Shown here: positions 1 to 6,129 of the stretch, piece after piece
Position numbering within the stretch: the first letter of the stretch is position 1
Layout of the letters: every line of letters begins with the position of its first letter
Origin: an uncultured Eubacteriales bacterium
Lineage (GTDB): Bacteria; Bacillota; Clostridia; Christensenellales; CAG-138
Assembly (NCBI GenBank): GCA_900547135.1
Contig: URFJ01000093.1
Location: 1 to 7,823 of the forward strand
DNA: 7,823 bases
Direction of reading: 5' to 3'
Translations under genes and position numbers: made by a program
Notes under the pieces: model-generated
Told to the model about the DNA's origin: nothing
Database searches by the model: none
Seen by the model: the letters and a program-made list of their open reading frames with translations, nothing else

Positions 1-144
1 TTCCTTTCGATTATTGTTTGCTTCTTTCAACTCACAATAACCGATATGTGCGAATCCTTCATCATTTTTCTTTCTTCACTCCCTCCCCTGTCCAATATGT
101 ATTGTAGTCCTACATGCCGTTTGACGCTTTTTTCACGCCCAGAC

Positions 145-174
145 TTGACAAGGAATTATAAACAGTGATAAAAT
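145..174 (+). promoter_or_regulatory. Orphan sigma-A-type promoter with extended -10
   Basis: A perfect -35 box TTGACA (145-150) is followed after 18 bases by TAAAAT (169-174), one mismatch from TATAAT. A TG lies at 166-167, giving the extended -10 form TGnTAAAAT. Transcription would start near 181 and run rightward, yet no ribosome binding site and intact gene follow. The first gene-like sequence on this strand is the methyltransferase remnant at 485. It may be the surviving promoter of a lost gene or of that remnant, or may drive an untranslated RNA. The motif is clear; the activity is inferred. Confidence 0.5.
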
Positions 175-379
175 ATATGGTAATTATGTTCTTTTGCGAA
201 GCGAATACTGCTTGTCATTCCACATCAAATTGATAGATGCGATATGTTCCTTTCCTTTCTCTTCCTTTCCTCGTTGTCAAGGTAAAGAAATCACGGAGCA
301 GGCATAGGAAGCGTGGCCACACTTGCGAAAAATGACATGTTGGTACTGTTCCCAAACCTTTTTGTTTTTTCGGATAATT

Positions 380-463
380 ATTCATTGGCGTGTCCCAGGT
401 GGGCAATTAACAGGAGACATGTTAAAATCTTATCAAAAGAAGCGGACTGGGACACAAATGAAT
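380..463. repeat. Imperfect inverted repeat, MITE-like
   Basis: The left arm (380-398) and right arm (447-463) are reverse complements apart from one small indel and one base. Both share ATTCATT at the outer end and GTGTCCCAG (or its complement CTGGGACAC) at the inner end. The spacer is 48 bases with no coding sequence. There is no T-run on either side, so it does not look like a terminator. Size and symmetry suggest a very small non-autonomous element or the termini of a deleted one. No clear target-site duplication is visible. Confidence 0.45.
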
Positions 464-484
464 TGATATTTTATGAGTGACAAA

Positions 485-1261
485 ATGGAAAATAGTGCAA
501 CGGGATGGGAACGTGACAGAAAGAAATCATTTTGATTAGATTAATGAAGATGCTATTGCATATTGCGGACAGGATAAAAGCAAAAGAGAGATTGAGATAG
601 AGGCCGGGACGGGAAAGGCAACTGCTCCTTTCCTAAATGCAGGGTATGATATAACAGCCGTAGAATTAAGTGAAAATATGTTGGAGATTCTACTTAAAAA
701 GTTTGTGGGCTATAAGGGATTGCGTGTAATTACTTCCACATTTGAGGATGCTGTATTGAATGAAGACAGCTACGATTTGATATATGCCGCTTCCGCTTTC
801 CATTGCGTAGATGCTGAAACCGGATGTCCAAAACCAAAAGCCTTCCGTCTATTTAAAAATGGTGGTACTATTGCTTTATTTCGCTATAATTTGATCGCGG
901 GCGATGGTGATTAACTGTATGAGGCAACTCAATCAATATGTGAAAAATATTATTACAGCTATTATACATCAAACTAAAGACCAGTAGAAAAGTCGAAAGA
1001 GGATTTTGTAAAGCCTTCGGAAATCTATATCGGCTTTAGATTTGAGGGATCTAAAGGCATATGGTTTTAAAGATATAGCAATGAAATTCTATGATGTCAA
1101 AAAAGTATATAGTGCGGACGAATATATTGCTTTTCTTGAAACTATGTCCGATTACAAGGCTTTGCAAGATGGGTAATTGCTATATGAGGAAATAAGACAA
1201 GCGATATTACGGCATAATAACTCATATAAAGTCGATTACATTTTTCAATGGACGAAAATAA
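485..1261 (+). pseudogene. Degenerate class I SAM-dependent methyltransferase
   Basis: Joined across frames, this reads as a nearly complete small SAM-dependent methyltransferase of the kind common in clostridia (about 250-270 residues). The beginning MENSATGWERDRK is in the frame of 485. A frameshift near 525 moves to the frame that contains the SAM-binding motif I (EAGTGKA, 600-620), then LNAGYDITAVELSENM, and the FEDA..EDSYDLIYAASAFH motif region. Stops interrupt it at 537 (TAG), 912 (TAA) and 975 (TAA). A second frameshift near 1045-1050 restores AYGFKDIAMKFYD and SADEYIAFLETMSD, another TAA lies at 1174, and after a last shift near 1245 the frame ends GRK-TAA at 1259-1261. About 15-20 residues seem to be missing after residue 18, where relatives as I recall them carry a Y-D-x-x-R-P segment. 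Four stops, three shifts and a deletion make function very unlikely. It is more AT-rich than the minus-strand genes, consistent with an acquired, decaying gene. The methyl acceptor cannot be told. Confidence 0.8.
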
Positions 1262-1578
1262 GCAGATGCATACCAAACGAGCGGATTCCTATGTTAAAGT
1301 AGCAGAGCCAGCCGTCCTTATAGGTGATAAAGTGAACGGCTTCGCCGTCGTTGACAAGTGTGGATGGCTATGCTTATGGTTCCGCAAACCAGCATTTAAT
1401 CATCTCGTCTACAATAGTCGTTTAACTGTCTTATAATAATTTCTGTACTGTACTCTTTTGCTTTTGTACCATCAACTTTTATTATTGGAATACAGACTCT
1501 CCCTTCCTATGCTTGCTCTTCCAAAAGTTGCGGTATCAAGTCGGGAATGATGGGAACTGGCTGTGGCAGTAACACCAT
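1245..1578 (-). pseudogene. Unidentified coding-like remnant
   Basis: Read leftward from an ATG at 1576-1578, the frame gives MVLLPQPVPIIPDLIPQLLEEQA, a TAG at 1507-1509, then EGRVCIPIIKVDGTKAKEY, STEIIIRQLNDYCRRDD and a TAA at 1396-1398. A shift of frame near 1420 continues as TTIVDEMIKCWFAEP, then two stops near 1369-1377, then a run with NDGEAVHFITYKDGWLCYFNI ending at a stop at 1245-1247. The composition looks protein-like, with amphipathic segments and a W/Y/F-rich beta-like end, but I do not recognise a family. It is antisense to and slightly overlaps the end of the methyltransferase remnant. A competing plus-strand frame (1248-1436) has no ribosome binding site and seems less plausible. 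It may be chance; the confidence reflects this. Confidence 0.3.
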
Positions 1579-1692
1579 GTCTTACATAACGCCTGCAGTG
1601 CCCAAATGGGTGCCCGACTTTTCTGTAAGGAGATATGACGTGAAATAAGAAGATACGGGGGAATCCTTGATTTAAGCTGCTTTTTGGAATAC

Positions 1693-1708
1693 TTATAAGA
1701 GCTTATAA
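1693..1708. repeat. Short perfect palindromic site
   Basis: Arms TTATAAG (1693-1699) and CTTATAA (1702-1708) are exact reverse complements separated by two bases. It lies between the gene remnants and the ppdK terminator with no gene start nearby. It could be an operator-like protein site left from a lost gene, or a chance AT-rich palindrome. Confidence 0.3.
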
Positions 1709-1731
1709 AACATTTTAGGGGCTTTAATCAA

Positions 1732-1770
1732 TAAAAAATATGGTGGGGACAACAAGCATCCACACCATAT
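1732..1770 (-). terminator. Rho-independent terminator of ppdK
   Basis: On the minus strand an 11-bp stem with a single mismatch (ATATGGTGTGG at 1770-1760 with CCCCACCATAT at 1748-1738) encloses an 11-base loop and is followed directly by TTTTTTAT (1737-1732 and just beyond). It lies about 40 bases after the ppdK stop codon, which is the right place and orientation to end that transcript. The other strand has no T-run after the stem, so it acts in one direction. Confidence 0.88.
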
Positions 1771-1812
1771 ATATGATAAGTCTATTCAGTTTCCCGCAAG
1801 CGGGACGAAAGC

Positions 1813-4440
1813 CTACCTTTGTTTGATAGCTGCCTGTGCAGCCGCAAGCCTTGCAATCGGCACGCGGAACGGCGAACAGCTTACATAATCAAGGCCAAGG
1901 TTATGGCAGAATTCAACGCTCGACGGATCGCCGCCGTGCTCTCCGCAAATACCCAGCTTGATGTTTGGTCTTGTTTTCCTTCCGAACTCTACAGCTATCT
2001 TCATAAGCTTTCCAACGCCATCCTGGTCAAGGCGGGAGAAGGGATCGCTTTCAAAGATCTTTTTGCTATAATAGTCGTTCAGGAACTTGCCAGCGTCGTC
2101 GCGGCTAAATCCAAATGCCATTTGTGAAAGGTCGTTTGTGCCAAAGGAGAAGAACTCCGCATACGTGGCTACCTCGTCCGCTGTAAGAGCGGCACGGGGA
2201 ATTTCAATCATCGTGCCGACCATATACGGAATTTCTATACCGCGCTCCTGCATTACCTTCTTAGCGGTTTCGTCAATATATCCTTTTACGTATTTAAGCT
2301 CTTTGGCGTCACCTACCAATGGGACCATTATCTCTGGCACAACATTGAGCCCTGCCTCCTGATTAACCTCAATAGCCGCCTCGATTATCGCTCGCGTCTG
2401 CATCTCTGCTATCTCCGGATATGTGATGGCAAGCCTGCATCCGCGATGCCCCATCATTGGGTTGAACTCATGAAGGTTCTCCACCGTCGCTGTAAGCTTC
2501 TCGAACGTAAGTCCCATCTCGGATGCCAGAGCGCGTATATCCTCCTCCTTCTGGGGCAGGAACTCGTGGAGCGGTGGGTCGAGCAACCTGATTGTAACGG
2601 GACGTTCCCCCATTGCAAGATATATGCCCTTAAAGTCGCTTCTTTGCATTGGCAACAGCTTATCAAGCGCGCGTTTACGCGACTCAACGTCTGAGGCAAC
2701 TATCATCTCGCGTACAGCGGGAATCCTGTGCTCTTCAAAGAACATGTGCTCAGTGCGGCAAAGTCCAATGCCCTCTGCGCCAAATTGTACCGCAACAGCG
2801 GAATCCTTTGGATTATCCGCATTTGTACGCACCTTCAGCCTGCGGATTGAGTCCGCCCATTCCATAATCGTTCCAAAATTGCCTGAAAGTTCGGCGGCAA
2901 TGGTTGGAATTTTTTCACCATATACATTTCCAGTTGATCCGTCCAGCGAAATCCATTCGCCTTCCTTAAGTACAGTACCATCAACCGCTGTAACCGTCTT
3001 TGTTTCTTCATTTATCGCGATCTCAGAGCAACCTGCAACACAGCATGTACCCATTCCGCGTGCAACTACTGCGGCGTGAGACGTCATCCCTCCGCGTGCT
3101 GTTAGTATTCCCTGAGCTATATTCATTCCCTCTATGTCCTCGGGACTGGTTTCCAACCTGACAAGTATTACCTGCTCTCCCTTGTTTCCCGCCTCAGCTG
3201 CCTCTTCAGCGGTAAAGTAGATATGTCCGCAGGCCGCGCCGGGCGATGCAGGCAGGCCCTTTGCTATTGCTTTAGCATTTTTGAGCGCCTCCAGATCAAA
3301 GGTCGGATGGAGGAGCGAGTCAAGGTTCTTAGGTTCTATTTTGAGAAGCGCCTCTTCTTTTGTCAACATGCCCTCATCTACAAGGTCAACGGCTATCTGC
3401 AGCGCAGCGGCCGCCGTGCGCTTTCCGTTTCTTGTCTGAAGCATAAACAGATTGCCGCGCTCTATTGTAAACTCCAGATCCTGCATATCGCGGTAATGCT
3501 TTTCAAGAATGTTTGCTATCTCAACGAACCGGCTATAGACATCGGGCATAGCGTTTGCCAGCTCATCTATATGTGCGGGTGTGCGGATTCCTGCAACTAC
3601 ATCCTCGCCCTGCGCATTCATAAGGTATTCGCCGTACAGCTTCTTCTCGCCTGTGGAAGGGTTGCGGGTAAACGCTACGCCTGTCCCGCAATCGTTGCCC
3701 ATGTTGCCAAACACCATGGTCTGCACATTTACCGCCGTACCCCATGATGATGGGATATCGTTCAGCCGGCGATATGTAATGGCACGGGAGTTATTCCAGC
3801 TTCTGAATACAGCTTTGACAGCCTCCAAAAGCTGCGCCTTGGGATCCTGAGGGAATTCCTCTCCCTTTTCCTTGAGATATAGCGCTTTATAAAGCGATAC
3901 TATTTCTTTCAAGTTGTCTGCGGTAAGATCCGTGTCAAGTATGCAGTTGTTCTTGTGTTTTTGACTGTCCAGGATATCATCAAATTTTTTCTTTTCAACG
4001 CCCATAACAACATCGGAAAACATCTGGATGAATCTGCGATAGCTGTCAAATGCAAAGCGCTCGTTTCCGGTTAATCTTGCCAATCCTACAATCGTCTCGT
4101 CGTTGAGTCCAAGATTAAGTATAGTATCCATCATGCCCGGCATGGATGCCCTGGCCCCTGAACGGACTGATACCAAAAACGGGTTCTCGGCATCGCCAAA
4201 GCGCTTGCCTGCGGCTGCTTCCGTTTTTTCAAGCGCATCAAATATCTGGTCAATTATTTCAGGAGCAACCGTCTCGCCATCTTCGTAATACTTTATGCAG
4301 GCTTCCGTGGTTACCGTGAATCCGTATGGAACCGGCAGACCCAGAGACGTCATCTCTGCCAAGTTAGCGCCTTTTCCTCCCAGAAGGTTGCGCATGCTAG
4401 CATTTCCTTCGTTGAATAGGTAAACATACTTTTTTACCAT
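1813..4440 (-). CDS. ppdK: Pyruvate, phosphate dikinase
   Basis: Catalyses the reversible conversion of pyruvate, ATP and phosphate to phosphoenolpyruvate, AMP and pyrophosphate in the cytoplasm. In clostridia it links the PEP and pyruvate pools, either for gluconeogenesis or as a PPi-using glycolytic route. With the start chosen here the protein has 875 residues, the usual length of the bacterial enzyme. It begins MVKKYVYLFNEGNASMRNLL with the N-terminal nucleotide-binding motif GGKGANLAEM. The swivelling phosphohistidine domain has GGMTSHAAVVARGMG, with the catalytic His at residue 455 and the regulatory-type Thr two residues before it. The C-terminal PEP/pyruvate barrel has GLCRTEHMFF (about 559-568), GTNDLSQMAFGFSRDDAGKF (about 767-786) and the catalytic Cys in GICGEHGGDP (residue 832). 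All key residues are present and the frame is unbroken. An ATG five codons upstream (4453-4455) is in frame but overlaps the Shine-Dalgarno sequence, so 4440 is preferred. The gene is monocistronic, with its own promoter and terminator. Confidence 0.97.
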   Translation of the reverse strand: MVKKYVYLFNEGNASMRNLLGGKGANLAEMTSLGLPVPYGFTVTTEACIKYYEDGETVAPEIIDQIFDALEKTEAAAGKRFGDAENPFLVSVRSGARASMPGMMDTILNLGLNDETIVGLARLTGNERFAFDSYRRFIQMFSDVVMGVEKKKFDDILDSQKHKNNCILDTDLTADNLKEIVSLYKALYLKEKGEEFPQDPKAQLLEAVKAVFRSWNNSRAITYRRLNDIPSSWGTAVNVQTMVFGNMGNDCGTGVAFTRNPSTGEKKLYGEYLMNAQGEDVVAGIRTPAHIDELANAMPDVYSRFVEIANILEKHYRDMQDLEFTIERGNLFMLQTRNGKRTAAAALQIAVDLVDEGMLTKEEALLKIEPKNLDSLLHPTFDLEALKNAKAIAKGLPASPGAACGHIYFTAEEAAEAGNKGEQVILVRLETSPEDIEGMNIAQGILTARGGMTSHAAVVARGMGTCCVAGCSEIAINEETKTVTAVDGTVLKEGEWISLDGSTGNVYGEKIPTIAAELSGNFGTIMEWADSIRRLKVRTNADNPKDSAVAVQFGAEGIGLCRTEHMFFEEHRIPAVREMIVASDVESRKRALDKLLPMQRSDFKGIYLAMGERPVTIRLLDPPLHEFLPQKEEDIRALASEMGLTFEKLTATVENLHEFNPMMGHRGCRLAITYPEIAEMQTRAIIEAAIEVNQEAGLNVVPEIMVPLVGDAKELKYVKGYIDETAKKVMQERGIEIPYMVGTMIEIPRAALTADEVATYAEFFSFGTNDLSQMAFGFSRDDAGKFLNDYYSKKIFESDPFSRLDQDGVGKLMKIAVEFGRKTRPNIKLGICGEHGGDPSSVEFCHNLGLDYVSCSPFRVPIARLAAAQAAIKQR

Positions 4441-4447
4441 TAAAGCT

Positions 4448-4453
4448 ACCTCC
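4448..4453 (-). promoter_or_regulatory. ppdK ribosome binding site (decides the start)
   Basis: GGAGGT lies seven bases before the ATG at 4438-4440. The upstream in-frame ATG at 4453-4455 shares its G with this box and has no such box in front of it. The family N terminus (M-x-KKYVYLF) also begins at the downstream ATG. Confidence 0.85.
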
Positions 4454-4496
4454 ATGCTTGTCTTGAGTTTAAGCCATTTTATTTGACTAACAAGTA

Positions 4497-4525
4497 ATTA
4501 TATATCGGCATTCCTCAATAATCAA
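4497..4525 (-). promoter_or_regulatory. ppdK promoter
   Basis: On the minus strand TTGATT (4525-4520) and a perfect TATAAT (4502-4497) are separated by 17 bases, the ideal spacing. The start point would be near 4490, giving a leader of about 50 bases. It lies after the terminator of the upstream lipoprotein gene, so ppdK appears to be transcribed on its own. I see no riboswitch-like structure or obvious operator in the short leader. Confidence 0.7.
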
Positions 4526-4610
4526 TCCAGATTCATTATTTTAAGGAAAACTTTTGGTAAAATGTTTTAAATACATTATTTTTATAACCTAATTCTAATG
4601 TTTTATAAAT

Positions 4611-4643
4611 AATATAAAAACGGCGCAATATGCTTACGCCGTT
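4611..4643 (-). terminator. Rho-independent terminator of the lipoprotein gene
   Basis: On the minus strand a GC-rich 7-bp stem (AACGGCG at 4643-4637 with CGCCGTT at 4625-4619) closes an 11-base loop and is followed by further T residues and ATATT, giving a run of five T across the stem end. It lies about 45 bases past the stop codon of the gene ending at 4687 and before the ppdK promoter. Confidence 0.85.
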
Positions 4644-4686
4644 GTGTCTCATGCGCAATTATTTTGGACTGTGCTAAAACTGTTTG

Positions 4687-5484
4687 TTATTCGGGCGTAG
4701 CTACGATAAAGAGCATATCGTTGAGCTCTTCTTCCTCAAAGAAATCATACATAGTAAAATTATAGAGGAATCTCTCAGCGCCGTACACTCCATAACCGTC
4801 CTGGTTGTGGTCTGTAGTATCATAAGGATCAGCCACAATTATAACGTCGTCCTGAGTCGTTTCGGTTCCCATCGTATCATATCCAATAATGACTTGCCAG
4901 TGCCCGCCCCAATCGTTCCAGGCTACCATTATAGGCTTGTTCTCCTTTAATGAGCTGATTATATAATCAAGAGTAAACACTTCATAGACATTGTCAGCGC
5001 AGTCAAAGGTGCTGTAGGTATTAAATCCGCCAACCTTATCAAATATATCGAGCGCCTGCCTGAGGGAGGTTCCCTCAGCCGAAAGGCCGTTGGAACGGTA
5101 CGACGCCAATGATTCCTCTGTTTCGTTTCCTAGCTTGCCATAGTGCTGCATCACCGTGAGCGCCGCCACAACCCCGCACGACCATTCGCTGGTCTGCTGC
5201 ATGGTTTTAAACTTAGGAATTATTGTAAGCGTGTCCGTGGACTCCATATTGTAAAAGTCCAGGCGCGAAAAGTAAGGCGAATCCTTGTGGTCGCCCTCAC
5301 GCTCGACATGGTCTGCGCCATCCTCTTTTGATAGGTCAACCGAATAGGGTATCTTCATTCCATCGGTATAATTCCCATGCGTTTCTGAACCCTTGCCAGA
5401 AGTTTCGCCGCCTTCGCATCCCACTGACGTAATGAGAAAAAGTGAGACGAGTAAAAATACAATTAAATTCTTGAACGCTTTCAT
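4687..5484 (-). CDS. C39-like cysteine-peptidase lipoprotein
   Basis: A 265-residue predicted surface lipoprotein. The N terminus MKAFKNLIVFLLVSLFLI is a basic start plus hydrophobic core, and SVGC forms a lipobox, so Cys23 should be lipidated after signal peptidase II cleavage. Residues 24-85 are a polar, Gly/Ser/Glu/Asp-rich linker. The rest resembles C39-like papain-fold domains: QQTSEWSCGVVAALTVMQHYG, with Gln97 as possible oxyanion residue and Cys103 as nucleophile; GGHWQVIIGYD with His195; and VADPYD with Asp219 as third member of the triad. All three are present, so it may be an active protease, transpeptidase or amidase, but the substrate is unknown. DHNQDGYG (225-232) looks like an acidic, possibly calcium-binding loop. 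There is no ABC transporter fusion, so it is not a bacteriocin exporter. The ribosome binding site is weak (AGGGA, nine bases before ATG). I find no good promoter of its own directly upstream. The structured RNA at 5585-5850 precedes it on the same strand, and it may be read from that promoter. Confidence 0.8.
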   Translation of the reverse strand: MKAFKNLIVFLLVSLFLITSVGCEGGETSGKGSETHGNYTDGMKIPYSVDLSKEDGADHVEREGDHKDSPYFSRLDFYNMESTDTLTIIPKFKTMQQTSEWSCGVVAALTVMQHYGKLGNETEESLASYRSNGLSAEGTSLRQALDIFDKVGGFNTYSTFDCADNVYEVFTLDYIISSLKENKPIMVAWNDWGGHWQVIIGYDTMGTETTQDDVIIVADPYDTTDHNQDGYGVYGAERFLYNFTMYDFFEEEELNDMLFIVATPE

Positions 5485-5584
5485 TGTTTAAAATCCCTGC
5501 TTTCTTAAAATTAATTGTACTTGTAATTTAACAAAACCGCTTTTTGTATTATTTATTATCGAATCAGATACTGACTCTCATTTT

Positions 5585-5850
5585 ATTTATCCAACGATCG
5601 GTACAATTTGAGTCTATATAGTAGCCGAACCGGGTAGAACCCCCGCCCATATGTACTTTTACTACTCTCATGTTGTTTTACAAGTACGGTGGGTTTTCCC
5701 CACATCTTTATGCATTTATGCATACCTATAAATTTCAGGACCTGTCTTTGGTCCACAACAAGAGACTTTAGAGAAACAGCGCCGATCTGCGCTATATATC
5801 TCAAACCCGATGGAGTATAAGCACATTCCCTCCCCTCTTTGCGCACAACT
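5585..5850 (-). ncRNA. Structured non-coding RNA, possibly raiA-like
   Basis: A roughly 265-base transcript is suggested by a near-consensus promoter just before it and by dense complementary pairing on the minus strand. Long-range helices tie the ends together: CCA (5813-5811) with TGG (5593-5591), ATCGG (5811-5807) with CCGAT (5601-5597), TTTGAG (5805-5800) with CTCAAA (5612-5607), and TATATAG (5798-5792) with CTATATA (5621-5615). Inside lie hairpins AGCGC/GCGCT (5793-5778), GGACC/GGTCC (5754-5738), TATGCA/TGCATA (5724-5709), GTGGG-GAAAA-CCCAC (5703-5689), GTACTT/AAGTAC (5687-5653) and CGGG/CCCG (5645-5631). The multibranched form argues against the rod-like 6S RNA, and there is no SRP, tmRNA or RNase P signature. 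The size, clostridial host and many-stemmed closed architecture recall the raiA RNA motif, but I cannot verify that by eye. No strong terminator follows; a 7-bp hairpin at 5577-5561 lacks a T-run. It might therefore be the leader of the lipoprotein mRNA. An 87-codon frame across it is regarded as spurious. Confidence 0.6.
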
Positions 5851-5855
5851 TCTAA

Positions 5856-5883
5856 ATTATAGCAGAAAACAGTTTTAATTCAA
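5856..5883 (-). promoter_or_regulatory. Strong promoter of the structured RNA
   Basis: On the minus strand TTGAAT (5883-5878), a 16-base spacer and a perfect TATAAT (5861-5856) are seen, with TG at 5864-5863 making an extended -10 (TGcTATAAT). Transcription should start near 5850. This is one of the best promoters in the window, and what follows is the structured RNA rather than a properly initiated gene. Confidence 0.72.
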
Positions 5884-6064
5884 TACTCTTTTGCAACTTT
5901 ATTTAGCAAATATGGCATATAAGAGGTATGTAAGTAATAAGTAAAGAGGCACTCATAAATCGATAAATACTCGATACAATTACTTCTGCTTTATGCATTA
6001 GCCTAAGCAGCCTAACCTACCAAAAAGAAGCGGAATGGCTCCGATATGATATAATTATTATCAA

Positions 6065-6097
6065 TATAATAAAGAGGACCGCCGCTGAGCGATCCTC
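6065..6097 (-). terminator. Probable terminator of the DUF1015 gene
   Basis: On the minus strand GAGGATCGC (6097-6089) pairs with GCGGTCCTC (6082-6074), nine pairs with one G-U, around a six-base loop. TTTATTAT follows, which is a modest T-tract. It lies about 33 bases past the stop codon at 6130. It separates the gene from the RNA transcription unit downstream. Confidence 0.75.
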
Positions 6098-6129
6098 CTG
6101 CTCACATATTAAATATTTGTAGGCTAATG

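Larger units (their letters stand above)
1..484. other. Non-coding or eroded segment
   Basis: I find no credible intact gene here on either strand. The only longer open frame (minus strand, 215-406) has no ribosome binding site, has low-complexity composition and crosses one arm of an inverted repeat, so I do not call it. The stretch holds a consensus-like promoter at 145-174, a pyrimidine-rich tract at about 236-270 built from repeats of TTCCTTTCC-like units, and an imperfect inverted repeat at 380-463. On the minus strand near 55-90 a purine-rich run precedes ATGATG, but that frame closes after 12 codons. The segment looks like eroded accessory DNA continuous with the pseudogene that follows. 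Confidence 0.5.

Noticed and set aside
236..270. Pyrimidine-rich tract with TTCCTTTCC-like repeats
   Set aside because: It is low-complexity sequence with no regular period or dyad; no function can be supported.
215..406. Minus-strand 63-codon open frame
   Set aside because: There is no ribosome binding site, it crosses a pyrimidine-rich tract and an inverted-repeat arm, and shows no recognisable family.
678..914. Stand-alone 78-residue protein
   Set aside because: It is only the middle part of the methyltransferase remnant; the motif I region lies upstream in the same frame and the C-terminal parts continue beyond the stop.
1248..1436. Plus-strand 62-codon open frame
   Set aside because: Its start falls on the last codons of the methyltransferase remnant, no ribosome binding site precedes it, and the antisense reading looks more protein-like.
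1819..4288. Several open frames antisense to, or out of frame with, ppdK
   Set aside because: They are shadows of a long, fully conserved coding gene and lack start signals or families of their own.
5583..5846. Minus-strand 87-codon open frame beginning MRKEGRECAY
   Set aside because: It lies wholly within the segment with dense RNA pairing. Its start has no properly spaced ribosome binding site (the purine-rich GGGGAGGG lies inside the frame), and the translation has no recognisable domain.
5585..5850. 6S RNA
   Set aside because: The segment folds as several hairpins inside a closing helix, not as a single long rod with a central bubble.
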